The notes below the pieces were generated by a model. It did not search any database. It saw only the letters and a list, made by a program, of their open reading frames with translations, and was not told the DNA's origin. 64,000 bases of DNA from Astrothelium macrocarpum. Its lineage: Eukaryota > Ascomycota > Dothideomycetes > Trypetheliales > Trypetheliaceae. Shown here piece after piece: positions 34,766 to 46,500 of this stretch. The position numbers were made by a program, and so were the translations under genes. The stretch spans positions 186,001 to 250,000 of the forward strand of contig JAGEMR010000019.1 in NCBI GenBank assembly GCA_021030915.1. The letters are read 5' to 3'. The first letter of the stretch is position 1. Each line of letters begins with the position of its first letter.

Positions 34766-35806
34766 GTTAGCGAAGAGTGATGATTAGGCAGAGTAAATTT
34801 GTTTTTGAACTGGATGAGCGTGGAAGTAATGGAATGTTTGTCTTTGAAGTGCTTGATGTCTGTCTTTGAAATTGTTACTATCGAATTATTGGGACGAGCT
34901 TTTATATTTGGTCGACTGCATAGAGCCTCCAGAGACGAATGTGCCCGCCCATCTCAACATGACAGCATTGCGAAGAGGCCAAATCTCACGAGAGTAAACG
35001 GCCGAGAACGATTTTCGCATGAGGATACCATTTTTCTTCGAACCGAGGAATGAGAGTGGTAGACAGCATGTCTCTCTAGACGCTGCGCGTGCCAACGCTT
35101 GTCGTTGATGACGTTGAACTTGAACACGATGATTGTCATCTTAATTAGTGCGGATGGATTTAGCAATTGCTGGAGGAACCACCAACTTCGGCCATTATCG
35201 TCACAAAGATGGCCAGATAAATTGGCCGACGTAGGGGGGACGTTTTGGATGGAACTCCGCTAGAAAATTAGTATAATGTACCTATGTCAGGTACTCGCAG
35301 TAACATATTTAATCTTGACATGAGAACAACACTGTTGGTACATCTCTAGAAAAGGGGCTGATCCCAACAAGGCATCCTCCAAGTCCACTCCGCTCCTCGG
35401 CCGACGGTCAGCATACTGGCTTTCGGCCCTGTTGTGGAGAATCATCTGTATTTGAACATATAGATCAGATCTTTTGTGCACGTGTCATCGGATAGGACAA
35501 GACTCAGGTTTAATTCAATCAAGATCATCAAGATCCAAAGGATCAAACAGACTGAAGCATCATAAATGACGCACGCCATGAGACTCATGGGATCCAGGGA
35601 CATCATTGTTAAATACACCAACAACACGGACTACGTCATTGCAAAACTGCTCTCAAAGATTTTTGCGACTTGTATCTCACTTGATTAATGTTGTGTGCTG
35701 GGGAATCTGGTGCCGGTTTCAGCTCAGCTTGCCGCTGCCTCGGTCGGCCATAGCGCAGAAGGTGCCAAAACTCTCGTTAGCGTGGAACATCCTTAGCATA
35801 AATTTG
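34766..35806. other. Upstream region of the small secreted protein gene and spacer
   Basis: Contains the TATA-like element at 34897-34904. Open frames are short and overlapping. No second gene can be supported. Confidence 0.4.
34897..34904 (-). promoter_or_regulatory. TATA box of the small secreted protein gene
   Basis: TATAAAAG on the minus strand, 132-139 bp upstream of the ATG at 34765. A strong TATA box at this distance fits a regulated, highly expressed small secreted protein. Based on motif and position only. Confidence 0.45.
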
Positions 35807-35899
35807 CTGAAATCACACAAAAGATGAGAGAACACATTATAAAAGGCGATGGAAAATCGTCTGTTATGGCTTGTTATTTCATCTTTTGTGTGATTTCAG
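35807..35899. repeat. 21-bp perfect inverted repeat (hairpin)
   Basis: Left arm 35807-35827 and right arm 35879-35899 are exact reverse complements over 21 bp (arm CTGAAATCACACAAAAGATGA), separated by 51 bp. The match stops abruptly on both sides. No TIR-like flanks or target duplication are visible, so it is not clearly a transposon. Confidence 0.8.
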
Positions 35900-36063
35900 T
35901 GACTTCAGCAATTCGCGGAAATGAAAATCAGAGTTTCGACACTTTTTGCGCTATGACCGACCGTTATACTTGCACGCAGTCGCAGTTGAGGCAGTGTGCA
36001 GAGCAAAAGATAATCGTGGCAATGAAGCTAGAGAAATGCGGTCAAAGTTATGCTCATGATTGA
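35866..36063 (+). CDS. Possible small secreted peptide, weak
   Basis: From the Met at 35866 a 65-residue peptide begins with a hydrophobic, signal-like stretch (MACYFIFCVISVTSA) and continues with four cysteines (TFCAMTDRYTCTQSQLRQCA ... EKCGQ). The frame is open further upstream to 35824. The signal-like part is encoded by the right arm of the inverted repeat, and a TATA-like motif at 35838 is too close to serve this start. Could be real or chance. Confidence 0.22.
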   Translation: MACYFIFCVISVTSAIRGNENQSFDTFCAMTDRYTCTQSQLRQCAEQKIIVAMKLEKCGQSYAHD

Positions 36064-36218
36064 GACTAGACATGCATTGTGAGTGGCTTGGAAAAGTATT
36101 TCTTATTCTACAGAGAATAGACAAGCAGGAAAAGAGAAAACCGTAAGTATATTTTGCTAACAAGATATCCCAAAATTATAAAGGGAGAAAAGACGGTGTG
36201 AGCGTGCGCCAATTAAAC

Positions 36219-37369
36219 TTATAACTCGTTTTTGGAGCCACCGCTTTGAGCAGTACAGTCCGCAAATATTTTTTGCGTGAAGGTCCACACCGCCTCGTCC
36301 ACAGATCGCTCCCTGAAGCTAGCCAATAGGCGTTCGTTTGAACCGTTGACGCTCTCGCCCTGCGGGTCAACTTGGAAGATGCCTCCGCCTGATTTCTTCA
36401 TGGCTGCTAGCCCCTCCGGTATAAGCACAAGACCTTCCCCTCCGTGGACGGCATACCGATCGTTGGTGGCCAGGAATACGGCAAGCGTGCCAGCTTCGTC
36501 CTGACTTCTAGCGTTTGGTGGCGACATACCAAATCGTTGGGCTCTAGCCAACCCAGGGGTATTGACCGTGCCGGGGAACCAATGGACGAAACTCACTATA
36601 ATTATGGCAGTTAGTAGATTCCTCCAAGTTGTCTTGCCGCGTCCCGTAATGAGGGCGGAATGATAAAGTGTGCTTAGAAGGTAGGACAGAATTTTTTTTT
36701 TTAAGAAAACCAAAGGGGTCATATATCTCAGGGATTCTCACCGCGTGGATTTACCTTTGCAAGATGCTCGAGAGTCAGAGTATGCATAGTAGCAGCATGG
36801 ACTGATGCGTTCCAGAAGGACCAGTTGTGCGCATCGCGGAGGTCCAAGTCATCCTCATTGAGAGGTCCCTCCATACCAGCTGCAAGCACTGATACGACAC
36901 GAGGATGGCTGGCTTTGTTGAGTAAGGGTAGTAACTGCTGGACGGCCCGAAGCCGCGAGTAGTAACGAGTCGTCATGGAAGGCTCAAGACCCTCGCGCGT
37001 ATCAAAACGGCCCTCAAAAGCCATGAAGCCGCAAGACATGAAGAGCAAGTCGAGCTTTGTCTCCTTAAAGTCGTGCTTTATCGTACGAACTACCTTATCC
37101 ACTTCAGAAATGAGCGAGACATCGGCTGTGATCAGGTTATAGGTGCCACTCGGATTGGATTGACGTAACGAAGCCAGCATATTCTCATGAGAGGCGACAG
37201 TGGTAGGTCGTGCAACAGTATAGACGCGTGGAGACGGGACATGCTGGGCGAATTGCTGGAGAGCACTTTGGCCGATCCCAGATGTGGCGCCGATGAACAA
37301 TACGGCAAGACCTCGTGGAAGATTCACAATGCGGGCATTAGATTGAGTCGCTGTTTGGAGTGAAACCAT
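36219..37369 (-). CDS. Short-chain dehydrogenase/reductase-like protein
   Basis: Two exons: 37369-36742 and 36595-36219, joined over a 146-nt intron (36596-36741; GTGAGA donor, CTACTAAC branch, TTATAG acceptor), giving 334 residues. The start chosen is the Met at 37369 (MVSLQTATQSNAR); the frame is open upstream to 37447. The nucleotide-binding motif GATSGIG is near residues 26-32, followed by ITADVSLISEVD and LDLLFMSCGFM in place of the usual NNAG block. The family-typical TTRYYSRLRAVQQLLPLL and PRVVSVLAAGME follow. At the usual catalytic-Tyr site the sequence reads NWSFWNASVHAATM, so a canonical YxxxK is not seen there. After the intron comes VHWFPGTVNTPG. This matches a large group of fungal SDR-like proteins often found near secondary-metabolism genes. 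Substrate unknown. Confidence 0.82.
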
Positions 37370-38072
37370 TTTGTGCAATGTCTTTTGGAAATATCGATTC
37401 TGGGGTCTTGAGCGGCAGTTGGTTGACAGCGCGGAATATTGCAGCAAGAAGGATAGAGTTTGTGCTTACGAATTGCTTTATGATATCTTGTGCTTTGCTC
37501 TGATGCCCAGGTATGCACACAAAAAAGCAGTTTGATTGGGTCGGAAGGCTTTAGATGCTTCGATCAGGTCGGGCAACTTCCTGTTTAACCGCTGGTCCAG
37601 AGGAGCGGAAGCCAGCTTGTTATAAGGCCTCAGCCCAAAAGGAACATTTGTCAGCAGAGAAATCCTTTTCGTCCGAGATTTTGGGCCCGAGAGCGTTCTG
37701 AGATCACCAAAGGCGCCTCTACTTCAGAACGTCATAGTACGCAAGCGTTATGGTTTCGGAGTCCGATAGTTTGAAGCTTACTTCGGTCTGAATAAATTAC
37801 CAAGTGAAAAGCAATCCTATTCTTGGGACTGTGTGCAGTGGTTTGCGAGCGCGTGGCATAGACTGAGTTCTTGCCTGACATAGCTACTACGGAGCCGTCA
37901 AGATGGCTTACTTCCTAGGATTGGCGAAGTGTCTCAGGAGCATTTTCAAGGAATCCATTATGCATTGGTGTCCGCGAATGCGAATAATGTGACAACACAC
38001 TCCGAAAGCATTGGTCTGCTCAAATTGATATCGACACAGATGTAGTGCTCTAACGAACAGGGGTAGTCGAAT
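37370..38072. other. Spacer upstream of the SDR
   Basis: Promoter region of the SDR and 3' side of the DUF4267-like gene. No recognisable gene. Confidence 0.4.
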
Positions 38073-38552
38073 TCAAGGCATCTCTGACTGGGACCTTGAC
38101 GACCATATCAACAGAGGACCTAACACCAATAGTATGAGGATGTTTCTGATGTGCATTGCCTGATTCTGTCCCTGTGGATGTTGGTGGAGGATCTTCGTGT
38201 CAGCGATTCCAGCCCATGTCCAACACAGTAGAAATATGCCCAATGTTTTTCTTTCGCTCAGAATGGTCAAGGTCCAAACAAATATACCTGTACCTAGGTT
38301 CCAACCTGTCGCAGCGGGAAAGAGGACGACGTCCTTGGCAGTTGCTGTAGGAAGGCCGGGGAATTTTGCCACTACAAAACTCGTATCAGCAAGATTGGGT
38401 GTCTAAAATGAAGGGATTGAACGGAGATACTTACAAGCAAGAAGACTAATAAAAGTACCCCATATGCCCGAGTAGATAAGAAGCGAGCCAACGACGTATG
38501 CTGTAGTATCTAGAAGATATGTGTAATACGTTGATATGCCTGCTTGTGACAT
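38073..38552 (-). CDS. Small four-helix membrane protein, DUF4267-like
   Basis: Two exons: 38552-38435 and 38371-38073, with a 63-nt intron (38372-38434; GTAAGT donor, TTGCTGATAC branch, TTTGTAG acceptor), making 138 residues. Four hydrophobic segments are visible: TAYVVGSLLIYSGIWGTFIS, LGTGIFVWTLTILS after KDVVLFPAATGW, LGIFLLCWTWAGIADT, and ILILLVLGPLLIW near the end. Length and the short charged C-terminus (SRSQSEMP) fit the DUF4267 group of small fungal and bacterial membrane proteins; the assignment is moderate. Function unknown. Confidence 0.65.
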
Positions 38553-39037
38553 GGTGTTGGGACTTTGTGTATGATCAAAGTCGAGTCATGTGTATAATTT
38601 GCAAGATCGAATGGCTGCGTACGCTTAGTCAGTACGAATAGAATGTAAAGTAAAGTGCTATATCTGAGTTGTGAAACGATTCAATGATGCGCAAGGTCAA
38701 GAGGGGAGAGTGGGATTGCCCTCTTTACGCACCGAGCTCGCTCCACTCATCTCTATTGCGCCAGGGAGTATGAATAGAGCAATGCTCAGTCTACACGACC
38801 GATCTCATGACCCCTTGCCAATTTCCTCTGATAGACTGCATCGGGCTTTGGGGCGCTCGTGGCTGACTTCTGGCGCGGACGAAGACCCGGACGAATTTCT
38901 CGCCGACTTGCATAGTGTTAAATGTGATCTTCCCCGGTGTAATCATTTGTCATGAGGTATGAGGAGTAGAACAAAAACTTGGGTTGGCTACAAGTAGGTC
39001 TACCTGTTTTATTGCCCATCGTGCTACGATCCGCACC
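38553..39037. other. Spacer before Fot1-like transposon
   Basis: Promoter region of the DUF4267-like gene plus about 400 bp up to the transposon's TA. A 94-codon open frame at 38671-38955 has no domain. Confidence 0.35.
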
Positions 39038-39039
39038 TA

Positions 39040-39080
39040 CGAGTTCTGACGGCAGCGTGCACGTGACGGCAGCATGCAAC
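39040..39080. repeat. Left TIR of the 39-41 kb transposon
   Basis: Matches the reverse complement of 41150-41190 at all but two positions, with an internal direct repeat of TGACGGCAGC. TA precedes it. Confidence 0.85.
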
Positions 39081-39130
39081 ACCCACAAACTCAAAATCCA
39101 TCAACTTTAAATATCAATAACTCGATCAAC

Positions 39131-41013
39131 ATGCAACCAATTGAGCTTGCAGTTGATGACTTGAATTCGCAAGAAGTCCCCTGTATTTAGGGTACTGCAC
39201 GAAAATATGGAGTTGATCCCTCTATTCTCTCAAGGCGCTGGCGAGGCAAAACCGTTTCAAGAGAGGATTATAAAGAAAATAAGAGCCTGCTCAACAAACA
39301 TCAGCAGAAAGCTCTTATAAATGAAATAAATAGACTCTCTGCTCTTGATACACCTCCTACAGTTGCTATGGTTCGAATATTTGGCTTTAATCTTACAGGA
39401 AAATGGCCTGGAATTCACTGGACTGAACGCTTTGTTAAAGGCCATCAAACAGAGCTTATTTCTGTATATCTTAAAGATTTTGATATCTCCCGAAAATAGG
39501 CAGATAATTGATGTGAATTTAGAAAATATTTTGATTTGGTTAATAGCTTTCCCAGTCTTTTGTGTATCTCTAATTTTCGTTTTAATTTGTTCAAAAGTTC
39601 CAAGATTACGATATCTTGCCAAAAAACCGCTACAATACCGATGAAAAGGGATTTCTGCAAGGCTATATTAAAAAGGCAAAGCATGTTATTTCAGTTGATA
39701 TGCTCAAATAAGGCCGTATCAAAGGCACTCTACAAATAGACAATAGAACATGGCTTATTCTTATTACTGCAATCTGCGCAGATGGTACTTATCTTCCACC
39801 AGCATTTATATACCAAGGCTCTGGAAACCTCCAAACCTCATGATTTCAAGATTTTAAGAAAGACAAACACTACTATTACTTTGCGAATACACCATCAGGC
39901 TTTACAAATGAAGATCTTATATTTGATTGGCTTATTAATATCTTTGACAAAGCAACAAAACGCAAGGCTGGAAATGGCAGGCATTGGAGACTCTTATGGC
40001 TTGATGGTCATAACAGCCATATCAATCTCAAATTCCTACAGTGGTGCATTGAAAATCGAATTCTAATTACTGTTTTTCCACCTCATTCCACTCATCGGCT
40101 ACAGTCTTTTGATATAAACCTATTCAACCCTTTAACAATCAGATACTCACAGCATTTAAAGGCCTGGATTGATGCAACTGGTGGAGTTTTTATCTCATCT
40201 CAAAAAGACTTTTTTGGTTTATTCTGACCTGCATTTATTGAGGCTTTCACGGAGCACAATATTGAAAGTGGATGGGCTAAAACAGATTTAGCGCCATTTG
40301 ACCCAGAGGTGGTACTCGATCAATTAAAGTCAGTAAACAGACCTAGCATTAGCAGCTCAAAAGCTTCATCTTCAGGCCTTTCGGAAAATGATTGGAGAAA
40401 GATGCGACGTTTTATTAAAACCGAAACAACTGATGTTGTTAATCAGCAGCTCCTTCAGAAATACGAGCGAGTCAGTGCAGAAAATGCGATATTAAAATAC
40501 CAACTCACCCAGGCCAATGAGAAAATCAAGATCCAGAAAAAGTGTGCGCCTCGAGGCAAGTCTCTTTTTGAAGAGATTCGAATTGAAGACGAACAGAAAA
40601 TACTATTTATAAGTCCTTCTAAGATTGAGCGCGTTTTTCAGCTTCAAAAATAGAAGGATCAGGCAGAACGGGCAGAACAGACACGAAAACAACAGTAGAT
40701 GATTGATAGAATATTGAAAAAAGTATGTAAGGAATAAGAATTACATCAACGGAAAACTGAATGAGAAAGAAAGCGAATTGAAAAGACTGAACAGGAGGCA
40801 GTTAAAAAGGCTGCTGTACAGGCCAGAAAAGAACAGAAAATAGTTATAAAACAGTTCAAAAATGGAGCTAAATCTGCAAAAAAATGGCCGTCTAATCAGA
40901 AGAAACAAATTAGCCAATCAGAAGCTGATGTTTCTTTTTCTCCAAATGCTGTAAAAGCGCAGATAATAATATTCAGGAAAACCAGATCCGGGTGTACTAT
41001 CAAAACTCCATAG
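39131..41013 (+). pseudogene. Fot1/pogo transposase relic (Psq-type HTH, CENP-B-type, DDE domains)
   Basis: Starts at ATG 39131. The HTH region reads ARKYGVDPSILSRRWRG; the second DNA-binding region shows ALINEINRLSALDTPP and WTERFVKGHQTELISVYL. The DDE domain has NTDEKGF, NRTWLILITAICADGTYLPP, LLWLDGHNSHIN, PPHSTHRLQSFDINLFNPL and AKTDLAPFDPEVVLDQL, so the three catalytic Asp residues are still in place. The C-terminus is a long charged coiled coil. Nonsense codons in frame: TAG 39188, TAG 39497, TAA 39709, TGA 39841 and TGA 40225, plus more in the coiled coil. The frame changes between about 39500 and 39630. It is a dead transposase with most of its protein still legible. Confidence 0.88.
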
Positions 41014-41149
41014 TAATTCGAACAAATATCTAAGTCGGGTTAATATTTTGCATAGATCTCAGCTGGTAGTTCTCCAAATTTGAAGTAATTATCTTTTGTT
41101 GTGGTTGAGAAATTATAATCAGAAGTTACGGAGTTGTATAAAGATTGGT

Positions 41150-41190
41150 GTTGCACGCTGCCGTCACGTGCACGCTGCCGTCAGAACTGG
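41150..41190. repeat. Right TIR of the 39-41 kb transposon
   Basis: Inverted counterpart of 39040-39080, followed by TA at 41191-41192. Confidence 0.85.
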
Positions 41191-41192
41191 TA

Positions 41193-41866
41193 CTGCAGTG
41201 GCGCGGCTGACTCAACCTCAAGGTAACCAGACCTTGCCTAGCGTTTTCATTTTAGAATAGCAGTCTCTATAGCGATTGCGCATTACCCATATCGCTGAGA
41301 AGCCGTGGAAGCTCACCTCATCTTTAGGCATTGAAGCATACGCCAGAATTCCCCGCAAAAGTCGACGTCCATGTCAGTCGGTCAATCTGCGAACCGTCCC
41401 GTAACCTGACAATGTTTTCATTCTAACAGCCAAGCGGCACGCATACGAGTGAGCCAGACGACCAACCAATAATCACATGGGTCGGTATTGCCTGCAGATC
41501 CAAGTCGAGCAAAAGCCAGCCTTGCGATGTTTGTTTCAACTATCTCATGTCGTACACGGACAAAGTTTTCGTATACGGACTGAAATTCATCCGTTTAGCT
41601 CTTTTAAATTGACATCTAACGCATTACACTTCGAAACAATGACTACTTCTGTGCATATGCCCGATTGGATTTTTCTATTTCTTAACGTTATGGCAAGTAT
41701 TCGTGTGTTATCAATCCATTATAGTGAGCTCAAGAGAAAAGCGAGGTGAGAGTGTACCGGTAGATATGGAGGGTAACACGTGACCATGAGGAGTCTACCA
41801 CCTCGTGCACGGTCCCACCTTGTGCACCCTGGAATCGATTTTTACTACCAAATACTCTAATTAGAA
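41193..41866. other. Spacer between two transposons
   Basis: About 670 bp of normal composition. A 90-codon frame at 41477-41749 has no domain. Composition drops sharply at the next TIR. Confidence 0.4.
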
Positions 41867-41868
41867 TA

Positions 41869-41919
41869 ACGTGGTTTACCACTCAGCCGGTCATATCAGT
41901 CAGTCGGTCACTTTCCGCA
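41869..41919. repeat. Left TIR of full-length Fot1-like element
   Basis: Starts ACGTGGTTTACCACTC. Exact 51-bp inverted match to 49039-49089 and to the TIR at 1004-1054. Unmutated relative to its partners. Confidence 0.92.
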
Positions 41920-43331
41920 CCAGAAAACCATTTAAATTTTTGTCGCGTTCTAATTTTTAACCGATTATGTCAATTTATATTAAAGAAGAGAATATTATTT
42001 TTATTATTAATATAATTCAATTTATAAAATTTTAAAATAAAAATTTAAATTAACGTGTAATTACGAAATATTATAATATCCCATAAAATTTATTAAATGA
42101 TAGAATAAATAATTGATAATAACGTGTATTAATTTAATTATAATATTATAAATTGGATCAATTTGAAAAATAATCGTTAATCAAATATATATTCGATCAA
42201 AATTCAAAAGGATTCTTATTACGTCTTTTTAATATAAAAAATATGGCCAATTTTTTATTAAAATCGCGCGAAAATAAATCAATTAATAAATATTGAATAA
42301 GACGATTTATCGATATATAATCAGATTTTAAAATTAAATTCAATCATTTATACGATTATTAAAAAATGTTATAAAAAAATTCAAAAATTATTTCGGATTA
42401 ATTTAAATTATTATATAATATAATCAATAAATATAAAATATATAAAAAAAATGTCTATAATTTCGATAAAATAGATTTCATAATGGATATAATAATCACG
42501 TTAATAATAATAATATATATTAAAAGATATAATAAAATCAAATTTATATAATCTGATAATCGGAAATAGATTATAATTATTAAATATATTAATATTAAAA
42601 ATTGATATATTCCGCCTTTTATTATCATTCAAAATATTTATTATTTCATGAATTGAATTATAAAATCAGAATTTTCTAATAATTGGATCATTAAATCTAT
42701 TTTTAATAAATGGATCAATAATAAAATAAATTTGAATTGAATTTAATATTTTGATAAATATATAAAAAATTATTCAAAAAATATATATTAATTATTAATT
42801 ATTAATAGATATAAAAGTCATTTATCAATCGAATTTAATAAATTTTATGATAAAAATAAAATTATTTTAATCAATATATCTGTATATTTATTTTATTTAT
42901 TTTAATTATTAGATATCGCGTTATATTCATTTTTAAAATATATATATAATAATGAAATTAATTTATTGATTAAAATTATGATTAATTATATTATCAAATT
43001 CGAATTTTTTATCACGTTTAAATTTATTTATTTTAAAATTTTTACGAAATTAAATATCAAATCTGAATTCAGAAGAATTAGAATTATATTTTAGAATTCA
43101 GATTCTGTGATTTTTAAATTAGATATTTATTTAAAAATATTTATATTATTGAATAATCATCCGTCAATCATTTATAAATAAAAATCGTAAATTTCTTCTA
43201 ATTTTTAATAAATAATCAAATAATTCAATTTCATTAAAAAATGAATTTCTGTTTATTAAAAAAAATTCTTTAATATCAATTATTGAAATTATAAATCAAA
43301 TAATGAAAGATGCGTAAATAATGGCGTATTC

Positions 43332-43565
43332 TGTTGAGAATATACAGTTCAGGAGGATAATATCGCTTAGGGATCCCAGTCAGGATTAGCGTAAGGAGAA
43401 GAGGACTTCGTCCGCTTCTTCTCCATCATCTCATCTGTATCTATCAATTCACTAACTAACACACCAACAAATAATATAATTGACAGTTTCTTCTATAATA
43501 ATTTTATGAACATTATTCTGAATATTCTTATTTCCATTATATCATTTTAGAATCTGTATTTAATA
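43332..43565 (+). repeat. 5' LTR of nested Copia element
   Basis: 234 bp. The outer (left) part keeps GC, whereas the inner (right) part, about 43470-43565, is strongly AT-shifted. Aligns without gaps to the 3' LTR. Confidence 0.92.
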
Positions 43566-43583
43566 GATTATGAATCCGGATTT
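43566..43583 (+). other. Likely primer-binding site of Copia element
   Basis: Immediately after the 5' LTR: GATTATGAATCCGG. Allowing for RIP changes this resembles the complement of the anticodon loop (CAU) region of initiator tRNA-Met, as in Copia elements primed by a half-tRNA. Tentative. Confidence 0.35.
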
Positions 43584-46500
43584 CGTAAAAAGTCATTCAG
43601 AATTATAATCATATTATAATATTACGTAATATCGTTTATTATGAAGAGGTTTCTTTAATTTATTTATTCAGAGAATATAAAGATTGAAGAATATCACCGT
43701 TTTTTTTCATCCGCCGTATATACGAAATTTCAAATAATCTCAGCGGAGATATTATTATTTTCTGAAGGTGTATTTAAATCATAAAAAGGACGTATCAAAT
43801 CAATCAATTCTGGGAAATTATATTGATTGGATTTCAATTAAAAGAAACAGAATTTGAATAAAATTCCAAATATTAATAATTGAAAATTATTATCATTTTT
43901 TATTTTATTTATTTTATTTTTATAATTTGATTTGATTTTATCCAATTATTTTATAAATAATAATATCTGAATTCGTAAAATAGAAATGATTTATAATTCT
44001 TTTAATATATTTAAATTATGAATTATGATTTCAATAGATATTTAAATAATTCATCAATAAATAAATATATTAGATCATTAATTTGATATTATTCTTTAGA
44101 AATATCAATTTTTTAATTTTTCAATTAATATCATTTGATTTTTCCGCCGAATTTGAAAAAGATTCTAATATAATATTATATTAAATCAGCCAATATATAT
44201 CAGTAGAAAATGATGAATATATAATAGAATATGATCAAATAAAAGAAATCTAGATAATATTCAAAAGAAAATATAAAAAAAAAATCCAAATCTTTATCAG
44301 AAATTATCAAATCCAATATATCATATATAAAATGAATGATAATATAATAATAGAAGAAATTTGGATATATTTAAATTTTTTATCAAAAAAGATTATTATA
44401 ATTAAATCAGATTATAATATATATCTGATTTTGAAATATCGCATTTAATAATTCTTATCAATTTTATTTTTAAAATATAATTTGATATAAAATATGATTA
44501 ATATATAAAATAAAATAAACGTGAATAAAATATTTTAATTATTCTATAAAAAAAAAGATAATATAAAAATGGAAAATATAATTATATTTATTAAATAATC
44601 TTTCAATAAATAATAATTTATATAAATGATATATTTTTTTTATAATCAAAAGGATTATTTTGTCAAAGATTGTTCAGATCATAAGACGGCAAAATAGACT
44701 ATCAAATCAATAATTAAAATAAATAGAAATCATAAAATTATAAAAAATAAATCATTAAATCGAAAATCATTAAATTCGGATGATTTAAAATTCCAGATCA
44801 AAAAATTGGATTTAGAATTTAAAAGACTGAAAAAAAAGAATGAAAATAAATCGAATTAATATCATCATAAAATTCATATTATTTAAAAAATTTCTTTAAT
44901 ATTCTCAATTATATTTTTATTAATATATATATTTTTAAATGATGAATATGAGATTATGGAATTCGTGTAAATTGAAAAAATAAAAGATAAAATTTTATAT
45001 ATTTAATGGATATTTGATTTTTATATTTTAATTCATATGATTAATAATAATCAATTCTTTAAAAGATTATTGATAATAATTTTAAAAAAATGAATTAAAA
45101 TTGATAAAAGATATTTTTCATTAAAAAATATAAAAAATATAATTATAAAAAATAATAAAAATAATAAAATTATTTTATATATTCTATTTATATCTAAATT
45201 CGGAATTAATTTGATTTTTGGACGGAAATTTTATTATGATTATTATTTAATCGATTTAATATTATTAATGATTTTTATTATCGTTGATCAAAAATAAAAA
45301 TCAATTTTTATAATAAAAATTTAAGGCGGAATATATATTATATAGAATATTCTGAATTAATTATAAATGAAAATCTGTAAATATCAAGATCAGTATAATG
45401 AATTAATTGCGTCCGTAATTAATCAAAATATTAATCAATTTCAGATGGAATATAAAATAATTCTATATATTGATAAAAATCAAATTGAAATATTATTTTG
45501 ATATCGAAGATTTGGCCATTTTAGAAATCAAATTTTACGTTAATTTTATAAAATAATGATTTTAAATAAAACGATTTTTATTATAGATAAAAATATTCCA
45601 TATAAGATTTATATTCATATTAAAATCAGAAAAATGCAAAAAAAAAATAATAAAAAGAAAATCATTTATTTTTGAATTAATCTTTATAGACATTTGCGGT
45701 TCTATTAAAAAGACTCGTAATAACGAATAATATTTTTTATATATTATAAATAATTATTCTAAAAAATATTGAATCTTTTCATTAAAAATAAAAAAGAAGA
45801 TTATAAAAATTCTTTCAATTTAAAAATTGAAAATGGAATAAAAAATAGAATTTATATTAAAATTCGTATATTTTGATAATATAAAAAAATTATTTAAAAT
45901 GATCAAATAATAAAAAAAGGAATTTGATATAAATTCCAATTCAATAAAATTATATAATTCAATACAAAATGAATCTATTAAAAGAAATATTCAAATTTTA
46001 GAAAAAGATATAAAATTAATATTAAAAGAAATCATTCTTTTAAACAAATTTTGATCTGAAATTTTAGAAATCGGAATATATATACGGAATTGAATAATTA
46101 TTGAATTAGAAATTAATGAATAAAGAATTTCATTAGAAGAAGTCTTTTATGGAATCAAATCATTAATTAATTATATTCGAATTTGGAAATATAAAATATA
46201 TTTCTGTATTAATCTAAAATTTCTATTTAAATAATCAGATAAATTTATGAATAAAAAAAAATTAAAAATATTTATTGATTATAAAAATAATATTATGAAA
46301 TAATATAAAATATGAATATCTGATAGAAAAATAATAATCAAAATTTTAATAAATAATATACGATTCAGTGAAAATGAAAAAATCGTATATAAAAATTTAG
46401 ATTTTTTAATCAATATCATTTCAAATATTATTTTAATCAAAAATCTAATGAGAAAATCATTAAAATCAGAAATTCAGAAATATGTATTATTTTATATCAA

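Larger units (their letters stand above)
39040..41190 (+). mobile_element. Second Fot1/pogo-type transposon, 2151 bp, lightly mutated
   Basis: Bounded by TA on both sides (39038-39039 and 41191-41192), the duplication expected for Tc1/mariner. Its TIRs are about 41 bp and start C(G/C)AGTTCTGACGGCAGC; they differ at two positions. Each TIR contains two copies of TGACGGCAGC around the palindrome CGTGCACG. A single transposase gene, now broken, runs on the plus strand. TIR and protein are unlike those of the copies at 1-1054 and 41869-49089, so this is another family. GC content is only mildly lowered. Confidence 0.88.
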
